From Cryptomeria japonica (taxonomy: Eukaryota > Streptophyta > Pinopsida > Cupressales > Cupressaceae): 64,000 nucleotides of DNA. Of the stretch, positions 11,118 through 21,900 are shown one piece after another; within the stretch, counting starts at the first letter, position 1; every line of letters starts with the position of its first letter. The stretch spans positions 470,076,573 to 470,140,572 of the forward strand of contig NC_081409.1 in the NCBI RefSeq assembly GCF_030272615.1, read 5' to 3'. The notes under the pieces were generated by a model that worked only from the letters and a program-made list of their open reading frames with translations, ran no database searches and was not told the origin of the DNA. A program made the translations under genes and the position numbers.

Positions 11118-12777
11118 AACATGATTGCTTGGGTGGAGAAGAGTACTTCACAAAGATTGATCTAAAGAGTGGATATCACTAGATTTGGATTGGAGAGGGG
11201 GATGAGTGGAAGACTATCTTTGAAACTAAAGAAGGCTTGTATGAGTGGTTAGTCATGCATTTTGGGCTAACCAATGCACCGAGCACATTCATGTGGCTCA
11301 TGAATAAGGTATTGAAAGAATTTATGGGCAAGTTTGTCATTGTCTATTTAGATGATATTTTGATTTTCAGCAAGACATTGGAGGAGAATTTGATACATAT
11401 TCATAGAGTTTTTGAGAAGTTGAGAGAGGAGAAATTGTTGATTAATTTGAAGAAGTGTAGTTTTGTGAAGGAGTTAGTGTACTTGGGGTTTGTTGTCTTA
11501 GCAAAAGGTCTAAAAATGGACCTAGAGAAGGTGAAGGCTATTCTGGAATGGCCTACCCCAAGGACTGCTACTGAGGTGAGATCTTTTCATGGTTTGGCCA
11601 GTTTTTACAGAAAGTTCATTAGAAACTTCAGTAGTATTTATGCACCCCTAACTGAAACAATGAAAGGGGATAGGAAAGAGTTCAAGTGGAGTATGGGATC
11701 AGCAAAGAGTTTTGATATATTGAAGAAGGTGATAGAGAAACTCATTTTAGCCCTTCCAGATTTTAATAAGGTGTTCCAAGTGGATTGTGATGCCAGTGGT
11801 AGTGCTATTGGAGATGTGTTGAGCCAGGAAGGTAGGCCCATTGCATATTTTAGTGAAAATATAAATGATACAAAGAAGAAATATTATGTTTATGATCAAG
11901 TTTTTTATGCGATAGTTCAGGCATTGAAGAAATGGAGGTATTATTTGTTGCCAAAGAAATTTGTTTTGTATACTGATCATCAAGAATTGTAGTACCTGAA
12001 TAGTCAGGGAAAATTGAATCAAAGACATTTGAAATGGGTGGAGTTTTTGTAGAGTTACACTTTGTCTTGAAGCATAGGAGTGGGAGGTCTAACAAAGTTG
12101 AAGATGCCTTAAGTAGGAGGCAAATTTTGTTGAGAGAGATGCAGTTTGAAGTGGTTGGGTTCAATGAACTAAAGACATTAGATCCTAAGGATCCTGATTT
12201 TGTAGTGTCTTGGAAAGCTTGCAAGGCTGTTACTTTGGATAAGACCAAATGGTTGGATTTCATAATCCAAGATGATATGTTATTTAAGGGAATCCAGTTG
12301 TGTATTCCTAAGAGCTCCATGAGGGAGAATTTGATCAAAGAGAAGCACAATAGAGGAATGGCATGACACTTTGGTTAGGATAAGACCATTGCCATCATTA
12401 GTGAACATTATTATTGGCCTCAGTTATCATAGGATGTGAAGAAATTTGTGTTGAGTTGCAGAGTGTGCCAGATGGCAAAAGCAGTGAGCCAGAATACAAG
12501 GCTATATCAGCCATTACCTGTACTAGAGAGGCCATGGGAGGATATAAGAATGGATTTTTTTCTTGGTTTTCCAAGGATATAGAGAGGGAATGATTCAATG
12601 TTTGTGGTGGTTGATAGGTTTTTGAAGATGGCACATTTCATCCCATGCCAAAAGACCCATGATGTTATCCACATTGTTGATTTGTTCTTTAGAGAGGTGG
12701 TAAGACTACATGGTTTTCCAAAGAGTATTGTTTCAGATCATGATACCAAATTTGTTGGATACTTTTGGAGGACCTTG
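11118..12777 (+). pseudogene. Chromovirus pol: RT, RNase H and integrase N-terminal half
   Basis: RT resumes with YFTKIDLKSGYH and runs openly from 11237. The catalytic VYLDD is at about 11342-11356, followed by LVYLGFVV and the thumb, [24 protein letters not shown]. RNase H has [16 protein letters not shown], where the catalytic Asp is visible, and YTDHQEL. A stop at 11990 ends the long frame. A second frame from about 12034 covers the connection. The integrase zinc finger is recognisable (HYYWPQLS, then CRVCQMAK at about 12454-12480), as is core MDFFLGFP and SDHDTKF, carrying two Asp of the catalytic triad. The frame is cut at 12777, after FWRTL, by the Tat element. The third catalytic residue is not present in the window. 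Confidence 0.87.
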
Positions 12778-13891
12778 TGTGTGTGTGAAAAAGTGGAATA
12801 AGTATCTGTAAGCTTCTAAAAGTTGCAAGTATAGACTTTCTCTCAGATTTGTATATGTAATACCAGTGACTAGACTACACCAAGATGAAAGATTTAATCT
12901 ATATGAGCATGATATTAAGCTAAATGGATGCAAGATTATGCTAGATGGATGGATAGTAAGCTATATAAATTAAAGAAATCATAATTGAACTAAATATGCA
13001 AAAAGCTAAACTAAGATGCAATAATCTCAAAAAAGCAAGCACAATATCTTCAATGACTCTAGAGAAAAAACTGTATAATAACAATAAATCTCCAGGGTGT
13101 TTTGAATGAGAGATGAAGGCTGAATTTATAGCAATCCAAAAGAGAGACCAACGGTCAAGATCAATTAGCAATGAGCAGTTGAGATAATTCAATAAAAAGC
13201 ACAATTTAGGATAATTGAAATAATTGAGAAATCAGATTCAGTTAACCTAGATAGATTCCAATTATAGCTTGATTGAAATGCATTCAAATTATAAGTTTGA
13301 GTTTGCATTGGAGATAAAATTCAATTAATTCCATGCACTTGAGATGAAAATAAGTGATTCCATGCACATTTCTTTGATTTATTCAAGAAAAAGTCTTTTC
13401 AATGCAACTGAACTTCTTTTCTCAGAAGCTTTGAGTTCCAATATTAGAAAATGATTCAATTCATTTAATTTCTTTTCTGATTTCAAGTTCTCAATTTAGA
13501 AGAAGAAATAATATCTCAAGTTTGATTTCTCTCTCAATTCAATTATTTTATTTTATTTTCAATTTAATTCTTTCTTTGTGATTAATTCCTCTTTTGTAAT
13601 AAATTAATTCCTTTTTATGATTAATGGAAAATTTATTAATTAATTAAATATGCTAGGATATTTAATAAATTAAATAGGATAATTGATCAAAATGATTTTC
13701 TTGGAACGAATTAATTAATTAAATAAATATTCAAATTATATAGAACAATTCACTTGCCATGTGACATTTAATGATTGAAGAATTAATTAATTGTGTGCTC
13801 AAAGTTGATTTAATTGCCTTTGGTTAGGATCTTGGTGATGTTGTCGAAATTAGGGGTCCATGGTTTAGGTGACCATTTTTAGGGTATTACA
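12778..13891 (-). repeat. Tat 3' LTR (left copy, complete)
   Basis: On the minus strand it begins TGTAATACCC at 13891 and ends in (CA)n at 12778. The first 326 plus-strand bases match 28709-29034 closely. The remainder is AT-rich (repeated TTAATTAATTA) and has no counterpart because the right copy is truncated. Confidence 0.88.
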
Positions 13892-13904
13892 TTTACCCCT
13901 CTTT
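13892..13904 (-). promoter_or_regulatory. Polypurine tract of the Tat element
   Basis: The minus strand reads AAAGAGGGGTAAA immediately before the LTR start TGTAATACCC. This is the expected position for the plus-strand primer and fixes the orientation of the element. Confidence 0.8.
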
Positions 13905-15083
13905 GAATTAATGTGAGAGCAATGCATTGGTTCAAAGAATAGTTGATGTCTAGGAGATACCAGTTCTGAACTTGATTGATCATGAACCAGATGAAGAGCA
14001 AGGTGTTTAGCTTGATTTGAAGCGATGAAGCTGAACAAAGTTGATTAAAGTGAAACCGATCCCAAACTTGATTAAACTAGGACCGATGAAGAGAAAAGAT
14101 ACCGAACTTGAACTTGATTGATCAAGAAGCGGATCTTACTGATCTAAAACTTGATTGAACTAGACGTAATGAGCGAAGATAAAATAGATTGTGAACTTGA
14201 TAGATCAAGATATGATGAGCGAAGATAAACTGTCCAGCTTGATTTAATGTGATAAAACTAAACACCTGCTTAGATTGAGTGTGTGATCAAAGATACTCTT
14301 TAAACTTTTGATTGAGTTTAAATGAATAATCAGCTTGATGAAAAAGCGATGAAACTGATTAACGTTAAGAGACTGATTCAGATGAAGACAAATATTAGCT
14401 TGATTTGAAGCAATGAAACTGATATGCCCCTAGCGATTGATTCAATTCAGATAACCAAGAGATCTCAACTTGATATGGAGCAATAAAGATAAGATGTGAT
14501 AAGGTTTTGTTTTCTTTTCTTTAGTTGAAAATATTTTAGCTCGACTTTGATGAAGATTTGAAAATTTTCTCAACATTGAAGATGTAAGGTCATAAGGTCA
14601 TGAGTATGCCCCCTCGGGAGCAAAATTGAAAGATAGTGAGGGTACATGATTTTAAGCAATTGTTGGTGATGATAATTATTTGAGAATGAAAAATGATTCA
14701 AATGATCAATTGAAGATTTAGCAATGATTGAGGAGAAATGGAGTGCAAATTGAAGAAAAGAATTGAGCAATTGAGGAGAGCACTAAGTGGTTCAAGTTGT
14801 GACAAACTGACTAGAAGAATGATCTCGGATTTCAATTTCGATCCCAAAAATGGAATCAGGATGGGAAAATTATCTAAGGGTAAAATTTTCATGTCCATCG
14901 GAGCAAGTTGAAAAATTAGGTTTCTGGCTATATAAGGGGTCCAAGTGTCATTTTCAATTCATTTTAACCTCCCAAGTTTGAAATTCAAAAATCCTTCTGC
15001 GAAGAAAAATGGTCATTCTGATCCAGGAGCACTGATTTGAGTGCCAAAGACATCAAAATCAACTGTGGAATTATGAGCCAGTG
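13905..15083. other. Tat spacer upstream of the PMD gene
   Basis: No open coding region. From about 13960 to 14500 there are many loosely repeated copies of GCTTGAT, AACTTGATTGA and GATGAAGC, an irregular short-period repeat. On the plus strand this lies upstream of the PMD sequence and could contain its promoter, but I see no convincing TATA box. A possible short exon ends at 15083. Confidence 0.45.
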
Positions 15084-15550
15084 GTAAGAGACTAATCTTA
15101 TGCCTTTTTATTTCATCAATTTTGATTTTTTTGTTGAATTTTTTTTCTTTTTATGGCGTGAAAAACCAGTCAATGTCATTTTGTCATGTGAGATGATACT
15201 ATGTCTCGTACGACAAACTATCTTTTTTCGTTTCATCATTTTAGGCCGTTAGATTTATCATCTAGGAACTCCCCATATATCATATGAAAGTTTGCTTAAA
15301 AGACAATTTTATCATGCGAGTGCATGTAGTTTATCGTATGGGAGTCTTTTGTCGTGCTAGGTGAATTCCTAACTCGTATGAGTTTTTGCTTATATTGTGA
15401 AATGTCGTATGAAAAATAGTGAGCATTTTTTAGGGTCCAAACATAAAAATTTGACTTTTCAATTGATGTATTTGGATTTGAGTGATGTTTAAGTTGATTT
15501 GTAGCATAATTTGGATAATTTTCTGATGCTCTATTGTTTGATTCTTGTAG
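15084..15550 (+). other. Candidate intron of the antisense PMD gene
   Basis: A good donor (CCAGTG/GTAAGAG at 15084) and acceptor (ATTGTTTGATTCTTGTAG ending 15550, with a pyrimidine-rich tract) bracket 467 AT-rich bases. Joining them puts an upstream open stretch in frame with the PMD. The segment also holds several CGTATGA-type motifs at about 15202-15412. The intron would survive retrotransposition only because it is antisense to the element RNA. This is inferred, not proven. Confidence 0.45.
15202..15412. repeat. Dispersed TCGTACGA-like motifs, cluster 1
   Basis: Copies include CTCGTACGACAAAC (15204), TATCATATGAAAG (about 15278), TATCGTATGGG (about 15333), CTCGTATGAG (about 15373) and GTCGTATGAA (about 15404). 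The core is palindromic or nearly so. The same motif clusters at 27055-27480 and 28518-28600. Confidence 0.6.
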
Positions 15551-17436
15551 GTTCGATTGCCACATGTCCTTTTTTGGTGTGTATATCCTCCTAAAAAGAG
15601 GCTAGTTCATGAGTTATTCGATATTGACAGAGCACATATTGACTTGTACGGATTTACCCATCTTTTACAGATGCCTGATATCCATGTGAATCACAAGATG
15701 CTTACTGCACTGGTTGAGAGATTTCATTCTAAGCAGAACACCTTCCATTTACTAGTTGGGGAGATAACCATCACTTGAGAGGATGTTTATAGGATATCGA
15801 GGATTCCATTTGCTAGGGATAAGGTTGATTACAATTCTGCACAACGTCTTGGTATATTAGCCTTGAGATGCATTTTTCATGATCAGGACATCCTTATGCA
15901 GGCTATCAGTTGGGATGATATGATGGCTAGGTATAGTGAGTAGTTTTCCTTGGCATGTGTCTTGGTAGGATTCATTGGTTGCTTCATTATGCTAGATAGA
16001 GGACAACAAGGTTTCTTATGTGGTTGAGCTAGGATGCTGGAGAGACTTTTGGATTATCTTGAGAGATTAGGATGGGGTCTTTTTCTATTAGCCCACATGT
16101 ATCATAATATGCATGAGGTTGTCTACAGGGAGGGGAAGAGCATGGCAATAGGGGTCTTGATTTTATAGATATGGGCCTGGGAGCATATCCTAGTTTGCAT
16201 ACCTATTGTGGATGATGCCAGAGATCCACATCAGCCCATAGTTTATAGATTTCTTGGATACATTACTCAGCCCCATCTAGGCAAGACAAAGTATTAGCGA
16301 TGACAACTTGATGATCTGATCATTGTTGTATGGAGACCATATAGGGGTCTTGAGTTGTAAGACAACTAGAGGTCTATGTGGAGAGATATGTTCATGACTC
16401 ATCCCCTTATCAGTAGATCTATGATGGTTATTGAGCATTTTGTTGTATCTAGGGTCATGAGGCAGTATGGTAGGCCTCAGGGGATTTCACAAGAGTTTAC
16501 CACCTATGCTCGTTATGTAGATGAGGAGAGACAAGGATGGGCCCCTAGGTTGTCCTATGCATTGAGCATGTAGGAGCTAACAGGGTTACAATGACTTTGG
16601 TGGGACTACCTGGATGACATTGCAGATGCGAGGGTATTGCCCCAGTACAGGGATTGGGTCTAGCAGCACTCGTTCCCTAGATTTACAGATCTAACTGAGT
16701 AGGCACCTCTCAAAGAGGAGGCTAAGGATGATGCCCCTGCATAGGTATAGGGACAAGCACAGGGACAGGGATAGGGACAGGGACAGAGAGTAGAGGCTCC
16801 TAAGTGGGCAGGTGGTGATCCTAATGCGAGCAGCAACAGGGTACCAGCTTGTGACGGACAACAACAAAGAGGAGAGGGTGGATCCCTTGGAGATGTTGGT
16901 GTGAGGATGAGTTGTGCTAGGATAACAAAGGGTAGAGGAGAAGAGGAGAAAGAAGCTCCTAGATAGGTATGACAGAGGAGGGATGGGTGCTGTGGAGATG
17001 GAGGTGGAGATGGAGGTGGAGAGCCTATGAGGGAGAAGGGGGTAGCTGATACTGCACGATCTATGAGATCAAGATTAGCAGGTCTGCAGTCACAGTTGAT
17101 AGTGGCTCAAACATAGTTTGCAAAGAAAGATCGATAGCTCATGGAGCTCAGAGTAGAGTGAGACCGATAGTTGGTCGTGGTCAGGGAAGAGCGAGACCAA
17201 CAACTAGCTAAGGTCAGGATAGAGTGAGACGCTCTTCAGCAGAAGGTTTAACATCAAATGGCCGAGCAGATTATTATGTTATGACATAGAGCATAGCAGT
17301 TTCTGTAGTGCAGTAGGTTGCTCCATATTCTCAGTATATGGCTCGATCTGAGGGAGCTCGGGCACCTAGACAAGATGTTGGTCAGCAGGCTCCACCTCCT
17401 CCACCACTTGGCGATGATGGAGAGGCAAAGAGCTAG
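15551..17436 (+). pseudogene. Plant mobile domain (PMD) protein, antisense in Tat element
   Basis: The frame reads LVERFHSKQNTFHLLVGEIT then EDVYRISRIPF, matching the start of the plant mobile domain (compare LVERW..THTFHLP.GE.TITLEDV). A later IWAWEHI, where an upstream Gln is now TAG (16166-16168), matches the PMD IWAWERI motif. The C-terminal half has a Gly-Gln repeat (16741-16790), a Gly-Asp-rich stretch, a heptad-like Gln/Glu/Leu coiled coil (about 17080-17250) and a Pro-rich tail ending at TAG 17434-17436, reached after a frameshift near 17310. One frame holds from 15551 to beyond 17200, broken only by stops, many at Gln positions. PMD proteins include MAIN/MAIL1, involved in silencing and genome stability, and versions are known in transposons. 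It lies wholly inside the Tat element, so it travelled with it. Confidence 0.78.
16741..16790 (+). repeat. GGACAG hexanucleotide repeat within PMD gene
   Basis: A short Gly-Gln coding repeat of GGACAG units. Some units are GGATAG or GTATAG, giving TAG stops at 16742, 16748 and 16772. It acts as an internal record of C-to-T change at CAG. Confidence 0.8.
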
Positions 17437-18959
17437 ATTTTTGTAGCTCTTAGATTTTTTTATATACCCCATCTTTTGTAGCCTATATGATTCTTTCTCC
17501 AATGGGAGATTGTAGATGATAGTTGATATCATTTGTACCCTGAGACTTTAATGATGATATATATATACGAGATCTTGGTTTGATTTCATCGTACTTGTGT
17601 TGATTGATTATGAGATGTTTTTTTAAAATGCTTTATTCTATATGTTTGCATATTTGTTTGGTATGGATGTATGTAATGTAGATGAATATGGATGTTTTTT
17701 TATTTGTTTCTTTTCATATGCAAATAAATGATGAAAATAAGTAGCTAGTAATGCAAAAAAAAAATCTATGCAATAATGTGAATGTAAATGAATGTGTATA
17801 ATGACATGTATGGATTTATATAAGATGTGTATGTATGTAGCTAACATCTTAATACACAATTACTCGATCAGAGAAATGATGAAAATGAGACCACTAAGCC
17901 AAGAAATGATGATACTTCAAACTCTCATTCAGAAGATAAAGAGATCATTGTTGTCATGCATAAATCACTCGAAATGCATAAAATGTAGAATGAATGCAAC
18001 CTAAACCTAGTCACTGGATTTGAAATGCGTAAGTTTCATCACTGAGCATTTACAAACAAAGTAGGCAGAATAAAGGTCCTTTCTTTTCATGTGCAGTATT
18101 AATTATCTTGTCCGCAATGACCCTTTTTTTGTTCATATCCTTGGACAGATTACGCATGCATCTGGATTGCACATTTAAAGAAATTCCTTCAAAATAGACA
18201 AAGAAATAATGCCAACCTCCCTATAGCATACAAATAAGTGGAGTCGAGGTATGTGTGGTGATTTCACCTTAATGTGAAGGCACTTATCACAGATACCCAA
18301 CTGATTAGATGTTTCCAAATCATCAGAATCATTCCTACAAGTAGAAAATAAAGAAAATAATATGCCCCCAATCCTTGCTCCTCTTAGTCAAGATATACTT
18401 CATCGAGTTACTCAGAGAGAATAATATTCAAAAATCAATAGAAAAGATAGCACACAAAGAAAATTTAATGCATATCTCAAACTGTTTAGTGATTGTTTTC
18501 TGTAATGTTGTTTTGCTTGTTTACTCAGTGATAAAACTCTTCAATAGTTAGGAGATAGGTGACTGAATCAGATTGGACGACCGGGTATCACTGATGGAAT
18601 GATGACTTGGTTGATACTACTTAGGACATGTAAAATGCTAAGTCAATTACCCTAAGACTAGGCCATTGATCAGTTTCAAGCCATGAGGGTTCTAAAAGAA
18701 CCAGAATGTCACAAAAGTGACTAAAATATATGTACAAGTGAAATAAAAGATGCAAGAAAGTGGGAAATGCCAATGTTGCATTGATAGATGGAGCGCTTGA
18801 GTACAAGAGGCACCTATTTTCTAGGTTTTCACCTACTTGGCAAAGATTTTTTTTTTGAGGACTTTTTTCAGCTATACAGGTTGCTGGAGCAGAGAATACT
18901 AAGTGAAGAACTTTTTCAAGTGGATGGTGTTGATTGGTTCATAGAGTTGTTCTCCTTAT
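17437..18959. other. Tat spacer between PMD and integrase ends
   Basis: The two convergent coding regions (PMD from the left, integrase from the right) are separated by this AT-rich stretch. I see no further domain; the open frames at 17638-18004 are composed mainly of repeated TATG/ATGTATG sequence. Transcription of the PMD gene would be expected to end here. Confidence 0.5.
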
Positions 18960-21900
18960 GATGTTGAGAGCTCATAGGCACTAGAGCCAAAGACTGCAGT
19001 AATGATGTAGAGACCCAGCCAGTTGGGTTCAAACTTCCCTTTGGTGTCTCAAAACTATTGATTTTTAGGATTTTCTCTTAGAACAAGGTCACCAACCTCA
19101 AATTCTTGTTGTTGAACCTTCTTGTTATATCCTTTAGACATTCTCTTTTGATACACTCTCAAATGATCAAGCGCCACTTGCCGACATTCATCTAGTAATT
19201 CTATTTCTTGCAATCTAGATATTCTATAGTCTTCATCAATAACAAGACCTTGCAAAGAAACTCTCAAAGATGGTATTTCCACCTCAATAGGTAAGACTTC
19301 TTCGGATCCATACACTAAAGAAAAATGTGTAGCCTTAGTAGGTGTTCTAATACTTGTTCTATAAGCCCATAGTGCAGGATTGAGCTGTAGATGCCAATCC
19401 CTCCTAGATTTGTTTTTCATTTTGTGTAAGATAGTCAATAGATTTTTGTTAGATGCTTTGGCTTGTTCATTTATTTGAGGGTAATATATAGACGACCAGT
19501 GTTGTTTAATTTTGAATTTTTCACAGAGCTCATCTAGATCTTTATTCTTGAATTGTCCTCCATTGTCAGTCACAATGGATGAAGGCATCCCATACTTGCA
19601 GATGATATAGTTAAGGATGAATAGAGCTACTTATTTACTAGTTGCTTTGATGAGCAGAACTGCTTCTACCCACTTAGTGAGGTACTTAGTGGTAGCTATG
19701 ATAAACTTGTGTTTGTTAGATGATGCAAGATATATTTGGCCAATGAGATCAAATGCCCATTGATGAAAAGGCCAATGTGTAATGAAGGGTATGAGATCCC
19801 TTGCTGAAGCATGTATAAGATTCCCATGTAACTAACACTTCTCACAAGTTTTAGAAAACTTTATAGCATCTTTCTCCGTGTCTGGCTAGTTGTAGCCATT
19901 CCTTAGTATTTTTCAAGATAAAGTTAAACCATTCAAATGAGATCCACAAATACCTTCATGGACTTTCGATAATGCATGTTGGGACTCTTCAGTTTCAAGA
20001 CACCTAAGCAAAGTACTATCCAAACCTCGCTTAAATAGGTCATTAGCGATGATGACATACCATGAAGCATTTCGGGTTAGGTTCCTTTTTCTCATTACAG
20101 GTAAGATTTTTTGGGATAATTTGGTCTCATAGATAAGAGTAAATATGGTTGTAGCAAGATGAGTCATGTCCAATAAGAGAATAGACCATCTGGGACTCAG
20201 GAGAATCATAGGCAGGGTAATGTAACTCTTCCACCAAGAATTCAAAGTGAAAATTAGATTCTTGTAACTCTGGTATAGATGCCAAGGTGGCCATAGCATC
20301 TGTTGCTCTATTTGTTGATCTAGGGATCTATTGAAATGATACAAAAGTAAAATGTTTCTTGAGATCATCAACCATCCTCTTATAAGGCATCATTTTCTCA
20401 TCTCGAGTCTGATATGTATCATTGATTTGATTGATAATTAACTGGGAATCTCCATAGATGTGTAATTCTAGAACCTTCCATTCAATAGCCAACTTGATCT
20501 CGTTTACCAAAGCTTCATACCCTACAATTTTGTTTGTGTAAGGGAAGAGAATCTTGTAAGCCTTTGGGATTGAAGAGAACCATGATGAGTGAAAGACCCA
20601 TCGAAGAAAATTTTCCATGATTGTTGAGTAAGGTGCATGATAGATTCACCCAAGAATTCTATGTGCAAAGGTTGACTGTCTTCAAGTGGAGCTTCAACAA
20701 GTTGGTCTGCAATTACCTATCCTTTGATGGCTTTGTGTTCTACATATTCAATATCAAATTATATAAGAACCATGACCCATTTAGCCAATCTTCTGGTAAG
20801 TGTTGCTTTGTTGAGAAGATATTTGAGGGGATCAATCTTAGCTACTAGCTTGATAGAATGTGCTAACATGTAGTGTCTCAATTTTTGTGATGCAAAGACC
20901 AATGCCAAACATGTTTTTTATATTATAGTGTAGTTAATTTCATAAGACACCAATGTTTTGCTAATATAATATATAGCTCTCTCTTTTTTATTTTCATCTT
21001 GTTGTGCCAGAAGTGCCCCCAGTGATGAATCAGTAGCTGGTATGTATAGAATCAATGGTTTACCTTGAATTGGTGGCATCAGTATTGGTGGATTAGATAG
21101 GTATTCTTTGATTTGTTGAATGTGTTGTTCACATTCTTGATCCCAGTTGTTTTTTACTCCTTTCCTTAATACTTTTGTGAAGGGTTGAGCTTTACCTGCT
21201 AGCTGAGAAATAAAGCGTCTGATTGACTCGAGACATCCTTGTAGACTTCTCATTTGACTGATATTCTTTGGAGGTGGCATTTCCATTATAGCTTGGACCT
21301 TCTCAGAATTAAAATCGATTCCTTTCTTTGCAATGTTGTACCCAAGTAATTTCCCTCATGTCACTCCAAATGCACACTTTTTAGGATTTAGCCAAAGCTT
21401 GAATTTTTCCATTCTATCTAGTATGAGGCCTAGCTCTTGAATATGTGTGGATTTCTTCATAGTCTTCAATAAAGTGTCATCAACATAGTCTTCCATATTA
21501 TTATGTATCATATCATGAAAGATAGTTGTTACTGCTCTTTAGTAGGTTGCTCCTGCATTCTTTAGTTCAAATGGCATGAGGTTCTAGTAAAAGGTTCCCC
21601 ATGCATAGGTGAAAGATGTCCTTTCTTGATCTCCAAGAGCTATTTTGATATGATTATAATTGGAGAATCCATACATTAGTGAGTATATCTCATATCTAGC
21701 AGTCATATCCACTATTATATCAATGTTAGGCAATGGAAAATCATCTTTCAGACATGCTTTATTGAAATCCCTAAAGTCTATGCAAACCCTAATAGATTTG
21801 TCTATGTTTGATACAGGTACTATGTTTGAAATCCATTTTGCATAGTCTATAGCTCTGATAAATCCAACTTTTAGCAATTTTTCTAGCTTAGCCTTAACTA

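Noticed and set aside
10389-11151. Hydrophobic minus-strand frames as membrane proteins
   Set aside because: They read through a diverged repeat with overlapping frames on both strands, no homology and no consistent start.
15551-17436. A free-standing host PMD gene
   Set aside because: It lies inside the Tat element between integrase and the 3' LTR and is full of stops.
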